This document shows, one piece after another, positions 8,282 to 17,157 of a stretch of DNA of 64,000 nt. Positions within the stretch are counted from its first letter, which is position 1. Each line of letters begins with the position of its first letter. Origin of the DNA: RH-AL1 sp965277735 (GTDB lineage: Bacteria; Pseudomonadota; Alphaproteobacteria; Rhizobiales; Beijerinckiaceae); NCBI GenBank assembly GCA_965277735.1, contig CBDIDO010000003.1, positions 2,480,001-2,544,000 of the forward strand, read 5' to 3'. A model generated the notes under the pieces. The model searched no databases. It was not told the origin of the DNA and was given only the letters and a program-made list of their open reading frames with translations. A program made the position numbers and the translations under genes.

Positions 8282-10348
8282 ATGCAGGACGATCGCCGCG
8301 ATTTTCTGAAGATTCTCGCCGCCGGCATGGCCGCTGGCGCTCTCCCGGAGAGCATCGGCAAGGCCCTGGCGATCCCCGCCAACAATGCCACCGGGACCAT
8401 CGCCGACGTCGAGCACGTCGTGATCCTGATGCAGGAGAATCGCGGCTTCGATCATTACCTCGGCACGCTCGCCGGAGTCCGCGGCTACGCCGACCCGCGC
8501 GCGATCACGCTGTCGACCGGCAAGTCGGTCTTCTACCAGCCCGGCGGCACGCAGGGCTACACGCTGCCGTTCCGCCCCGACCAGGCCAACCTCGGCCTCA
8601 CCTTCATCGAGGATCTGGCGCACGATTGGGAGACCACGCATCTCGCCTGGAACAAGGGCAAGTACGACGGCTGGATCGCCGCCAAGGGCACGACGTCGAT
8701 GGCCTATCTGACCCGCCACGACATCCCGTTCCATTACGCGCTCGCCGACGCCTTCACCATCTGCGACGACTACCATTGCTCGCTGCTCGGCCCGACCGAT
8801 CCCAACCGCTACTACATGTGGACCGGCTGGGTCGGCAACGACGGCAAGGGCGGCGGCCCGGTGATCGACAACGCCGAGAAGGGCTACAACTGGGGCACCT
8901 TTCCGGAAGTGCTGACCAACGCCGGCGTCACCTGGAAGATCTACCAGGACATCGGCACCGGCCTGACGCCGGCGGAAGGCTCCGGCTTCACCGACGACCC
9001 GACGATCGGCAATTACGGCGACAACGCGCTGCTCTATTTCACGCAGTACCAGAACGCCCTGCCGAACTCGGCGCTCTACAACGGTGCCCGGACCGGCACG
9101 AACATCGCCAAGAGCGGCGGCCTGTTCGACATCCTGCAAGCCGACATCAAGGCGAACAAGCTGCCGCAGGTCTCCTGGGTGGTGGCGCCGGAGGCCTATA
9201 CCGAACACCCGAACTGGCCGGCGAACTACGGCGCCTATTACATCTCGAAGGTGCTCGACGCGCTGACGTCGAACCCGGCCGTTTGGAGCAAGACGGCCTT
9301 CATCGTCACCTACGACGAGAACGACGGCTTCTTCGACCATGTCGTACCGCCGACGCCGCCGGTCGATTCCGCGCACGGCAAGTCGACGGTCTCGACTGCC
9401 AACGAATATTTCGCCGGCAGCACCGGCAACGAGCCCGGCGTCTACGGCCTCGGCGTCCGCGTGCCCTGCTTCGTCATCTCGCCGTGGAGCAAGGGCGGCT
9501 ACGTCAACTCCCAGGTGTTCGACCACACCTCGCTAATCCGCTTCATCCAGGCCGTGTTCGGCCCGCGCCACGGCGGCCTCGACGAGCCCAACGTCACGCC
9601 CTGGCGCAACGCCGTCTGCGGCGATCTGACCTCGGCTTTCAACTTCAAGACGCCGAACGCCGCTCCCGTGCGGCTGCCTTCGACGGCCAGCTACGCGCCG
9701 CCGAACAACAGCCGTCATGCCGATTATGTCCCGGTGCCGCCGGTCAAGCAGGCGCTGCCGCAGCAGGAGCGCGGCTTCCGGCGCGCCCGGCCCCTGCCCT
9801 ACGAGATGCAGGCGCACGCCGTGACGTCGGCGCAGACGGTCGACATCACCTTCGCGACCACGGGTCGGCAGGCCGTGGTGTTCCAGGTCTATTCCACCAA
9901 CCCGCTCGAGGATCCGCGCAGCTACACCGTCGAGTCGGGCAAGAGCCTCGCCGACAGCTGGATGCACCGCGATCTTCCCTACGACCTCTCTGTCCTCGCG
10001 CCGAACGGGTTCCTGCGGCGCTACAAGGGCAACGTCCTTGTCGGAGCGACCGGCCTGCGCGTGCAGGAAACCTATCTCGTCGCCGCCCGGACGATCGTCC
10101 TGTCGCTGTTCAACGGCAATTCCGCCGCCGTCAACGTGATGGTCAAGGACGCCTACACCGGGCTGCACGTCCAGTTCGTGATGCAGCCCAACCAGACGCT
10201 CACGCGACCCATTCCGCTGCTCGTGACCCACGGCTGGTACGATCTGACCATCACGACGCCGGCCATCGCGAGCTTCGGTGTGCAGCTCGCCGGTCATCTC
10301 GAAGACGGGACGGACTCGTTCTCCGACCCGGCCATCAGCCTGGCCTGA
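8282..10348 (+). CDS. Phospholipase C, Tat-exported (phosphocholine-specific type)
   Basis: A 688-residue member of the PlcH/PlcN-type phosphoesterase family. The N-terminus carries a twin-arginine signal, DDRRDFLKILAAGMAAGALP. The catalytic domain starts with IADVEHVVILMQENRGFDHY and contains DPNRYYMWTGWVG, VTYDENDGFFDHVVPPTPP and an HTSLIRFIQAVFG segment. The C-terminal ~180 residues look like the two small beta domains of this family. Product and substrate: cleaves the head group of phosphatidylcholine or related lipids outside the cytoplasm. I start at ATG 8282 because the Tat motif begins there. Folded export through Tat is established for the family. Confidence 0.92.
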   Translation: MQDDRRDFLKILAAGMAAGALPESIGKALAIPANNATGTIADVEHVVILMQENRGFDHYLGTLAGVRGYADPRAITLSTGKSVFYQPGGTQGYTLPFRPDQANLGLTFIEDLAHDWETTHLAWNKGKYDGWIAAKGTTSMAYLTRHDIPFHYALADAFTICDDYHCSLLGPTDPNRYYMWTGWVGNDGKGGGPVIDNAEKGYNWGTFPEVLTNAGVTWKIYQDIGTGLTPAEGSGFTDDPTIGNYGDNALLYFTQYQNALPNSALYNGARTGTNIAKSGGLFDILQADIKANKLPQVSWVVAPEAYTEHPNWPANYGAYYISKVLDALTSNPAVWSKTAFIVTYDENDGFFDHVVPPTPPVDSAHGKSTVSTANEYFAGSTGNEPGVYGLGVRVPCFVISPWSKGGYVNSQVFDHTSLIRFIQAVFGPRHGGLDEPNVTPWRNAVCGDLTSAFNFKTPNAAPVRLPSTASYAPPNNSRHADYVPVPPVKQALPQQERGFRRARPLPYEMQAHAVTSAQTVDITFATTGRQAVVFQVYSTNPLEDPRSYTVESGKSLADSWMHRDLPYDLSVLAPNGFLRRYKGNVLVGATGLRVQETYLVAARTIVLSLFNGNSAAVNVMVKDAYTGLHVQFVMQPNQTLTRPIPLLVTHGWYDLTITTPAIASFGVQLAGHLEDGTDSFSDPAISLA

Positions 10349-10433
10349 GGCCATCACGGCCGGCAGTCCTGCCAGGACGGCCTGCCCGGGATGCGCTATC
10401 CTGGGACGCGCGCGGCGTTTTCAGGACACCACA

Positions 10434-11303
10434 ATGCCGTCTCGAAGATCGCTGCTGCTGGGACTGGCCTGCGGCGCGGTCGCGTCCAGGTGCGGTCCCT
10501 CGCTCGCCGGGGCGCGATCCATGAGCCTCCTCGAAGGCCCGATCGAGATCGACGGCGATTGGGGTCGGATGATCCCCAATTCCGTGCACGCGGTGCTCGA
10601 GCGCATGCGGCGCGCCTGCCTCGACGGAATCCGTCTCGTGTCGGACGACCAGCCCGAGCGGCTTCGGGTGACCGAGCGCGCGTTCGGGCCGCCGTCCGTC
10701 TGGCTGCATGCCGACAACACGCGGGTTGGTTGGGTCGACGTCGCCGTCGGCGAGCGCGACTGGTCCCGGCTCGCCTACCAGTTCGGCCACGAGCTCGGCC
10801 ATGTGACAGCCAATTCCTGGCGTCCGAACGCCAAGCCGGCAACGCCGTGCCAATGGCTCGAGGAGGCGATGGTCGAGGCGTTCTCGCTGCACGGGCTCAC
10901 GCGCCTTGCCGACGAATGGTCGCGCGATCCGCCCTTCACCGACGACAGCGGGTTCGGCGCGGCGATCGCGACCTATCGGCAGGACGTGGTGCAACGCTAT
11001 GGCAAGCTGGCGAAGGATCAGCGCCATGCCGACGATCCGGCGGCGTGGTTCGCGGCGCATCGCCCGCAGATCGAGGGCCAGCTCGGCCTCACGCCGTTCG
11101 GTCAGGCCTTTTGCCCGACCATCCTCGCCGAATACGAGCGCAACCCGGCGTGCATCGAGGCGCTCGGCGCGCTCAACCGATGGCCCGGCCGTTCGGCCCT
11201 GCCGGCCGAGGCGTATTTCGCGGCCTGGGAGCGAAGCTGCGTGGAATTGGGCGCGTCCCCCGCTCTGCCGACCTGGTTGCGCAAGACCTTGGCGATCGCC
11301 TGA
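10434..11303 (+). CDS. Exported protein with HELGH zinc-peptidase-like motif
   Basis: A 289-residue protein with an N-terminal signal (MPSRRSLLLGLACGAVASRC, then GPSLAGA). A single HELGH motif sits at residues 119-123 in QFGHELGHVTANSW, with a possible third ligand in WLEEAMVEAFSLHG about 20 residues later, the layout of a gluzincin-like metalloprotease. The rest is not recognised. It follows the phospholipase C gene by 85 bases on the same strand, so the two may be co-expressed. Substrate unknown; it could be inactive despite the motif. Confidence 0.75.
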   Translation: MPSRRSLLLGLACGAVASRCGPSLAGARSMSLLEGPIEIDGDWGRMIPNSVHAVLERMRRACLDGIRLVSDDQPERLRVTERAFGPPSVWLHADNTRVGWVDVAVGERDWSRLAYQFGHELGHVTANSWRPNAKPATPCQWLEEAMVEAFSLHGLTRLADEWSRDPPFTDDSGFGAAIATYRQDVVQRYGKLAKDQRHADDPAAWFAAHRPQIEGQLGLTPFGQAFCPTILAEYERNPACIEALGALNRWPGRSALPAEAYFAAWERSCVELGASPALPTWLRKTLAIA

Positions 11304-11432
11304 CGGGTGAGGCGGGGGAGTCTCGACACAAACCCGTTTGGAGCCGAAGCCTCGCTGGCCTCGCGTCGGCACGCGAGCTATGATCCCCTAGGACGCTGAC
11401 CGAGAACCGGTCGCGCAGGACAGACGGATTCC

Positions 11433-13031
11433 ATGACGCAATCACAGTCGTTGAGCCCCCGCCGTATCCTTTGCGTCTTCCCGCGATACGAACCCTCCTT
11501 CGGCACCTTCGAGCACGCCTATCACCTGACCGACAAGACCAAGGCGTTCATGCCGCCCCAGGGCTTGCTCACCATCGCCGCGGCGATGCCCGCGCACTGG
11601 GAGGTGCGCTTCATCGACGAGAATATGTCGGCCGCCACCGCGGCGGACTTCGCCTGGGCCGACGCCGTGTTCGCCTCCGGCATGCACATCCAGCGTCGCA
11701 ACATCGACTCGATCTGCCGGCGCGCGCACGACGCCGGCAAGGTCGCCTGCCTCGGCGGCCCGTCGGTGTCCTCCTGCCCCGAGAACTACCCGGATTTCGA
11801 CTACCTCCATTGCGGCGAGATGGGCGATGCCACGGACGCGCTGATCACCTGCCTCGGCGACAGCGTCGCGCGCCCCGCCGGCCAGGTCGTGCTCAAGACC
11901 AAGATCCGGCGCGACCTCGACCAGTTCCCGATGCCGGCCTACGAGCTGGCCGAGATCGACCGCTACATGCTCGGCACGGTCCAGTTCTCGAGCGGCTGCC
12001 CCTACAAATGCGAGTTCTGCGACATCCCCGGCCTCTACGGCCGCGTGCCGCGCCTCAAGAGCGCCGAGCGCATCTGCGCCGAGCTCGACAAGCTGCTCGA
12101 GCTCGGCGTCAACGGCTCGGTCTATTTCGTCGACGACAACATCGTCGGCAACCGCAAGGCCATCAAGGACCTGCTGCCGCATCTCATCGCCTGGCAAAAG
12201 AAGAACGGCTACGCGCTGAACCTCGCCTGCGAGGCGACGCTGAATATCGCCCGCTCGCCGGACATCCTGGCGATGATGCGCGAGGCCGCCTTCGACGCGA
12301 TCTTCTGCGGGATCGAGACGCCGGACCCGGACGCGCTGATCCAGATCGACAAGGGCCACAACATGGTCATGCCGATCCTCGATGCGGTGCGCATCATCAA
12401 CGAGCACGGCATGCAGGTCGTCTCCGGCATCATCCTCGGGCTCGATTCCGACACGTCCGAGTCGGGCGAGAAGATCCTGAACTTCATCGCGACATCACAG
12501 ATCCCGATGCTGACGATCAACCTGCTGCAGGCGCTGCCGCAGACCCCGCTTTACGACCGCCTCGCCAAGGCCGGCCGGCTCGACGAGCGCGACGATCGTG
12601 AATCCAACGTCGACTTCCTGATGCCCTACGACGAGGTGCTCGCGATGTGGCGCGAGTGCATGGAGAAGGCCTACCAGCCCGCCGTGCTGTTCGACCGCTA
12701 CCGCCACCAGCTCAAGGCGACCTGGCCGCATCGCATCGAAAAGCCGCTCAGCCCGCAGCGCACCAGCAAGGTGATGGTCAAGAAGGGCCTGACGATTCTC
12801 GCCAATGTGCTCTGGCATGTCGGCGTCAAAGGCGACTATCGGTTGGTGTTCTGGCGATTCGCCCTGCCCCTTTTGCTACGCGGAAAAGTAGAAGCCCTGC
12901 TGAATTACTGCCTTCCCGCGCATCACCTCATCCTTTTTGCCCGTGAAGCATGCGCGGGTCGCGGCAACGCTTCGCATTACTCCGCCAAGCTGCGCGAACC
13001 GCAAGTCCCGACGCTGGCTGCCGCAGAGTAG
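11433..13031 (+). CDS. B12-binding radical SAM protein, HpnP-like (hopanoid C-2 methylase family)
   Basis: A 532-residue protein with an N-terminal cobalamin-binding-type domain (from RILCVFPRYEPSFGTFEHAY to about residue 150), a radical SAM core with the Fe-S triad Cys189, Cys193, Cys196 in SGCPYKCEFCDIPGLYGR, and a C-terminal DUF4070-type domain. From memory, the N-terminus, MPPQGLL, SGMHIQR and PDFDYLH blocks match HpnP, which methylates hopanoids at C-2 using SAM and methylcobalamin. The wider family has members with unknown targets. No hopanoid gene is adjacent, so HpnP identity is likely but unproven. Confidence 0.72.
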   Translation: MTQSQSLSPRRILCVFPRYEPSFGTFEHAYHLTDKTKAFMPPQGLLTIAAAMPAHWEVRFIDENMSAATAADFAWADAVFASGMHIQRRNIDSICRRAHDAGKVACLGGPSVSSCPENYPDFDYLHCGEMGDATDALITCLGDSVARPAGQVVLKTKIRRDLDQFPMPAYELAEIDRYMLGTVQFSSGCPYKCEFCDIPGLYGRVPRLKSAERICAELDKLLELGVNGSVYFVDDNIVGNRKAIKDLLPHLIAWQKKNGYALNLACEATLNIARSPDILAMMREAAFDAIFCGIETPDPDALIQIDKGHNMVMPILDAVRIINEHGMQVVSGIILGLDSDTSESGEKILNFIATSQIPMLTINLLQALPQTPLYDRLAKAGRLDERDDRESNVDFLMPYDEVLAMWRECMEKAYQPAVLFDRYRHQLKATWPHRIEKPLSPQRTSKVMVKKGLTILANVLWHVGVKGDYRLVFWRFALPLLLRGKVEALLNYCLPAHHLILFAREACAGRGNASHYSAKLREPQVPTLAAAE

Positions 13032-13076
13032 CCCTGCGATTCCAACGCGTTAGCCGGCAACCTCTTGATATCGAGT

Positions 13077-13105
13077 GGGGCCGGTTCAACAGTAAGACCG
13101 GCTCC
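13077..13105 (+). terminator. Hairpin after the radical SAM gene
   Basis: ggggccggt and accggctcc pair as a 9-bp stem (one G-T) around an 11-base loop, 46 bases after the stop at 13031. There is no long T tract, so termination strength is uncertain. Confidence 0.4.
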
Positions 13106-13225
13106 AAATTCGCCATCCAACTTGTCGATTTCTGCCGTAATCTTACACTCACGTAACGTTCTCTCCGGCTATGCCGCAGGTAGCGAGAGACATCTCGCGT
13201 CATAAGACTATAGACTTACGACAAA

Positions 13226-14320
13226 GTGATTCGGCTTAGGTCGATACGGGTGGCCACACCCGGTCGACGTGTTCCGACGAGGTCACCTGTCGTGACGGTC
13301 AATGCAAGGCGCGTAACCGACGCGTATTTCGACCAGTCCATATTGGATGCCGTGGGGCGTTCAACGAGCTTTGCGCGTCGTGCGCTGCGCGCGCATTCGG
13401 CATTCTTCTGGTCTTCAGCTTGCGAGCCGGCGGCGCTGATCGGTCGCGCCGGCGACGCGAATGGAATCGACGCCGACGCGCTCGCGACCTCGTTCGCGAC
13501 GGAGGTGCTCTCTGCAACGGGGCCCATCGCGCTCGGCGCGTCCTGCGCGCTCGGCGGCGTCGCCGTGCGGGCCGCCAACGGCGCGCGCGGCGTGCTGTTC
13601 GTCGCAGACCCGGCCCCCCGCGCCTTCAGCGCCGAAGATCTGGCCCTCATCGACGAAGTCGGCGCCAGCCTGGCGCGCGATTTCGAGCGAGACTCGGAGA
13701 CGACACGACCGCAAGGCTGCGTGCCGCTCGACGCTCTCGTCGAGATGTCGAATGCGCTCGTCCAGGATGCCGGCTCCGCCGGCGCCGTCGCCCCCGGCGA
13801 TTATCTCGCCGCGGCCGACCGCCTCGTCCTGGTCGCGACCCGCCTGCGCGAGCTGGCGGCGGACGAGACGCGGACGGCCCGCGTCGAGGCGTCACCAGCT
13901 TCGCCGGCCCGCGAAGGCCCGGCGTCGCCAGGCGGTGGCGCGAGCATCCTGCTGGCCGACGATCTCGATCTCAACCGCAAGCTCATCTCCGACATGCTCA
14001 CCGTCGAAGGGCATCAGGTCGATTGCGTCGCCGACGGCGCGGCCGCCGTTCTCGCGGTCCAGGCGAAAGCCTACGACCTCGTGCTGATGGACATGATCAT
14101 GCCGGGCATGGACGGGATCGCCGCCACGCGCGCGATCCGCGCGCTGCCGGCGCCGGCCGGCCGGGTGCCGATCGTCGCGCTGACGGCCAACACGTTCCGC
14201 GAGCAGCTCGACAGCTGCCTCGAGGCCGGCATGGATGCGACGCTGACCAAGCCGATGACGTTCGAGTCGCTGATCAACGTCGTCGCGGACTGGACGGGCA
14301 AGCGCACGGCCGCCGCGTAA
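13226..14320 (+). CDS. Response regulator with N-terminal GAF-like region and C-terminal receiver domain
   Basis: The C-terminal ~125 residues are a receiver domain: acidic pair in ILLADDLDLNRK, the phospho-acceptor Asp289 in LVLMDMIMPGMDG, Thr in VALTANTF and Lys in TLTKPM. The first ~180 residues (YFDQSILDAVGRSTSF... GVLFVADPAPRAFSAEDLALI) look like a degenerate GAF sensor. The receiver resembles those at the end of hybrid histidine kinases, but no kinase core is present, so it probably takes phosphate from a partner. Start uncertain: GTG 13226, or GTG 13292, which has a GAGG nine bases upstream. Confidence 0.82.
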   Translation: MIRLRSIRVATPGRRVPTRSPVVTVNARRVTDAYFDQSILDAVGRSTSFARRALRAHSAFFWSSACEPAALIGRAGDANGIDADALATSFATEVLSATGPIALGASCALGGVAVRAANGARGVLFVADPAPRAFSAEDLALIDEVGASLARDFERDSETTRPQGCVPLDALVEMSNALVQDAGSAGAVAPGDYLAAADRLVLVATRLRELAADETRTARVEASPASPAREGPASPGGGASILLADDLDLNRKLISDMLTVEGHQVDCVADGAAAVLAVQAKAYDLVLMDMIMPGMDGIAATRAIRALPAPAGRVPIVALTANTFREQLDSCLEAGMDATLTKPMTFESLINVVADWTGKRTAAA

Positions 14321-14360
14321 GCGCCGTCTGCAGCGCGCCGATCGACAGTCGGGCGCCAAT

Positions 14361-14388
14361 AAAAAAGGGCCGCCGAAGCGACCCTTTT
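14361..14388 (-). terminator. Rho-independent terminator of the His/Met-rich gene
   Basis: On the minus strand, AAAAGGGTCGC, a TTCG tetraloop and GCGGCCCTTTT form an 11-bp stem followed by TTATT. This is the best intrinsic terminator in this part of the window. It sits between the convergent receiver-domain gene and the His/Met-rich gene and is weaker in the plus direction. Confidence 0.75.
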
Positions 14389-14410
14389 CGAAGCCCGAAT
14401 TCGAAGACGA

Positions 14411-14719
14411 TTACATCTTCTTCATCATCATCTTCTTGTGCATCATCATGTGATGATGGTGGTGGTGGTGATGCATCATCGGCGCGGGCGCCGGCTCGGT
14501 CATCGCGGCCGGAGCCAGCATCGGCTGCAGGATCGGCTGGGTGACGCCGTTCACGACCATCATGCCCTCACGCATGCCGGGGATGATCGTCTCGCCCGGA
14601 AGGTTGGTCGGCGCGCCCATGTTCATCGGGGTGGCCGGGAAGTCCATGGCGTTGGCCGAAACGGAAACCGTGAGCGCGGCGCCAGCGATAGCGGCGACGG
14701 TCGCAATCTTGCGGATCAT
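14411..14719 (-). CDS. Small exported histidine/methionine-rich protein
   Basis: A 102-residue protein with a clear signal peptide (MIRKIATVAAIAGAALTVSV, cleavage after SANA). The mature part is Pro/Met-rich (MDFPATPMNMGAPTNLPGE) and ends in eight consecutive His followed by Met/Lys runs. Such tails bind soft or borderline metals (copper, nickel, zinc), so a periplasmic metal buffer or copper-handling role is inferred. The start has GGGAGAG at good spacing; the frame is open upstream to 14755. Strong terminator follows. No known transporter or sensor gene is adjacent. Confidence 0.8.
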   Translation of the reverse strand: MIRKIATVAAIAGAALTVSVSANAMDFPATPMNMGAPTNLPGETIIPGMREGMMVVNGVTQPILQPMLAPAAMTEPAPAPMMHHHHHHHHMMMHKKMMMKKM

Positions 14720-14882
14720 AAAGCTCTCCCTTCGTGTTGCCTCGACGACAATCACAGGCTCGCGTCATAGCCCGGATTGCCTTGGTTCAGACACGAAAAT
14801 CGCGTGATGCGCCCATGGTTGCAAAATTCCTTTGTTAAATGCGTCAGAAATGCAACGCGAATACTCTTCGCGGCGGCCCTGC

Positions 14883-16175
14883 TCACCCGAGAAGCCGCCG
14901 CTTCGCCCGCTTCGGCTTGCGCGAAAAGGTCGCGACCATCTCGAGGTGCGGCGAGTAGCGGAACTGGTCGACCGGCACGATTCGTCCGATCTCGAAGCCG
15001 CCGGCGATCAGGATCGCCGAATCGCGGGCAAAGCTCTCGACATCGCAGGCAACAAAGACGACGCGCGTCACCGACGAGGCGGCGAGCGCGCGGGCCTGCG
15101 CCTCGGCGCCAGCCCGCGGCGGGTCCAGGACGACGGCATCGTGCCGATCGAGCGCCTCGCCGGCGAGCGGCCGTCGGAACAGGTCGCGCGCCTCGATGGT
15201 GACGCTGCGCAGCCCGTTCGTGTCGCGCGCGGCGCGATCCAGCGCGGCGAGCGCCGGTCCTTCCAGGTCGATCGCCGTCACCTCGGCGCCGCGCGCGATC
15301 CGCAGCGCGAACGTGCCGAGACCGGCGAACAGGTCGGCGACCCGGCGCGCGCCCGCGAGCGCTTCGACGACATGCGCGGCAAGCGCCTCCTCGCCAGCCC
15401 GCGTCGCCTGCAGGAACGCGCCCGACGGCAGCGCGACGCGGGCCGGCCCGAGCATGATCTCGGGTTTGCGCGTCTCGACAACGATTGTCCCGTGATTGGC
15501 AAGTCGGGCGAGGTCGTGCGTCAGCGCGACCCCGGCAAGGCGGGTGCGGCTGCGCTCGCCGAGCGGCCCGTGCCCGCGCAGGTCGATATCGAGGCCGACA
15601 TCCGTCGCGGTGACTACAAGGTCAAGCGGCTTGCCGCCGCTCGCCACGGCCTCGGCGATGGCGCGCGCCGCGGCGAGCGCGCCGCCGAGACGCGGATCGA
15701 GGATCGGGCACGCCTCGATCGCGACGATCTCGTGCGAGCGCGCCCGCATGAAGCCGACACGCGTCTCGCCCTCCTCGCTGGTGCGTGAGTGGAACGTGGC
15801 GCGACGGCGCCCGGCCCCATGCGCGTCGACGAGCGGGGCGACCTCGGCCTGGACCCCGGCGCGCGACAGCGCCGTGACGAGCAGCCCGCGCTTCCACTCG
15901 GCATAGGGCGACGCGGCGAGCTCCTGCACCGCGCAGCCGCCGCAGGTGCCGAAATAGGGACAGATCGGCGCGATGCGGTCCGGGCTCGGCGCGACGAGGC
16001 CGATCAGCGTCGCACGCTCGCCGACGACGTCGGCGGTGACGACTTCTCCCGCCAGCGCATAGGGGACGTAGACGCGTCGCCCGTCATGCGTGGCGACCCC
16101 CTCGCCGCGCGCGCCGAGCCGCTCGACGGCAAGCCGTGCGATCGCCTGTTGCCGTTCGACCATGCGCATCCCCAT
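14883..16175 (-). CDS. RNA (uracil-C5)-methyltransferase, TrmA/RlmD family
   Basis: A ~430-residue class I SAM-dependent RNA methyltransferase. An N-terminal TRAM-like region (about 1-60) precedes the Fe-S ligands CPYFGTCGGC, and a later CPILDPRL supplies the fourth cysteine. The SAM site is VADLFAGLGTFALRIA, followed by AIDLEGPALAALDRA and VVLDPPRAGAEAQA. The catalytic-cysteine motif is VFVACDVESFARD. The target would be m5U in 23S rRNA or tRNA; which one is not decidable here. Three in-frame ATGs at 16175, 16169 and 16163 are possible starts; GAGG lies eight bases from the first. Divergent from the SDR gene. Confidence 0.9.
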   Translation of the reverse strand: MGMRMVERQQAIARLAVERLGARGEGVATHDGRRVYVPYALAGEVVTADVVGERATLIGLVAPSPDRIAPICPYFGTCGGCAVQELAASPYAEWKRGLLVTALSRAGVQAEVAPLVDAHGAGRRRATFHSRTSEEGETRVGFMRARSHEIVAIEACPILDPRLGGALAAARAIAEAVASGGKPLDLVVTATDVGLDIDLRGHGPLGERSRTRLAGVALTHDLARLANHGTIVVETRKPEIMLGPARVALPSGAFLQATRAGEEALAAHVVEALAGARRVADLFAGLGTFALRIARGAEVTAIDLEGPALAALDRAARDTNGLRSVTIEARDLFRRPLAGEALDRHDAVVLDPPRAGAEAQARALAASSVTRVVFVACDVESFARDSAILIAGGFEIGRIVPVDQFRYSPHLEMVATFSRKPKRAKRRLLG

Positions 16176-16214
16176 CTCTTTGGCCTCGATAGGCCGCGGA
16201 CGAGGAAGTTCAAA

Positions 16215-17153
16215 ATGGCAGGCTGGAATATCTCGAGCATTCCCGACCAGACCGGGCGCACCGCAATCGTCACCGGCGCCTCGAGCGGGCTCGGCACCGA
16301 GGTCGCCGACGCACTGGCGCGCAAAGGCGCGGCGGTGGTCCTCGCCGTCCGCAACGAGGCCAAGGGCGAGTCTGCCCGCGCGCGCATTCTCGCGAACACC
16401 CCCGGCGCCCAAGTCACCGTCTCGCGCGTCGACATGGCGGATCTTTCCTCGATCCGCGCCTTCGCGGCGCGCGAGGGCGAGCGCCCGGCGATCGACATCC
16501 TCGTCAACAACGCCGGCCTCGGCATGCAGCCGGCGCGCGCCACCACCGCCGACGGGTTCGAGCGCCAGTTCGGCACCAACCATCTCGGGCCGTTCGCGCT
16601 GACCGGCCTGCTGCTGCCGGCGCTGCTGCGCGCGACGGCGGCGCGCGTCGTCGCCGTTGCCTCGATCGCGCATCGCGGCGGCAGGATCGACTTCGCCGAC
16701 CTGCAGGGCGAGGCGAAATATTCGGGCGGCAAGGCCTACAATCAGTCCAAGCTCGCCAACATCCTGTTCGCGCGCGAGCTCGATCGCCGCGCCCGTCTCG
16801 TCGGCGCGCCGCTTGTGAGCGTGGTCGCGCACCCCGGCATCTCGGCCACCGGCTTCATCGACGCGACGCAGATGGGTGGCGTGCAGACGCGCGTCGCCAA
16901 TTTCATCGTGGGCCTGGTGGGCCAGGACGCAGCGGCCGGCGCCGATCCGCTGATCTACGCCGCGACGATGCCCGATGTCGTCGGCGGCCAGTATTGGGGA
17001 CCGGACGGGATGCTCGAGTTCCGCGGCCGCCCGGCGCCGGCGAAACTGTCGGCGCAGGCGCAGGACATGGGCACGGCGGCACGGCTGTGGGCCGACTCCG
17101 AGCGGCTGACGGGGGTCAGCTACGGCGCGCTCGACACCGCGGCCGCAGCCTGA
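16215..17153 (+). CDS. Short-chain dehydrogenase/reductase (retinol dehydrogenase-like)
   Basis: A 312-residue SDR. It shows the cofactor motif TGASSGLG (about residues 20-27), the NNAG motif in ILVNNAGLGM, catalytic Ser in VAVASIAHRGG and the YxxxK in AYNQSKLANILFARE. The NQSKLAN form and the extra C-terminal part place it with the retinol-dehydrogenase/WW-oxidoreductase-like SDRs. Note that the family's Tyr is present as KAYNQSK. Substrate unknown. GAGGAAG lies nine bases before ATG 16215. Confidence 0.9.
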   Translation: MAGWNISSIPDQTGRTAIVTGASSGLGTEVADALARKGAAVVLAVRNEAKGESARARILANTPGAQVTVSRVDMADLSSIRAFAAREGERPAIDILVNNAGLGMQPARATTADGFERQFGTNHLGPFALTGLLLPALLRATAARVVAVASIAHRGGRIDFADLQGEAKYSGGKAYNQSKLANILFARELDRRARLVGAPLVSVVAHPGISATGFIDATQMGGVQTRVANFIVGLVGQDAAAGADPLIYAATMPDVVGGQYWGPDGMLEFRGRPAPAKLSAQAQDMGTAARLWADSERLTGVSYGALDTAAAA

Positions 17154-17157
17154 CGAC

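Noticed and set aside
14438..14770. Plus-strand His-rich ORF opposite the His/Met-rich gene
   Set aside because: The His codons are produced by the complementary CAT/ATG run; the minus strand has the signal peptide, ribosome site and terminator.
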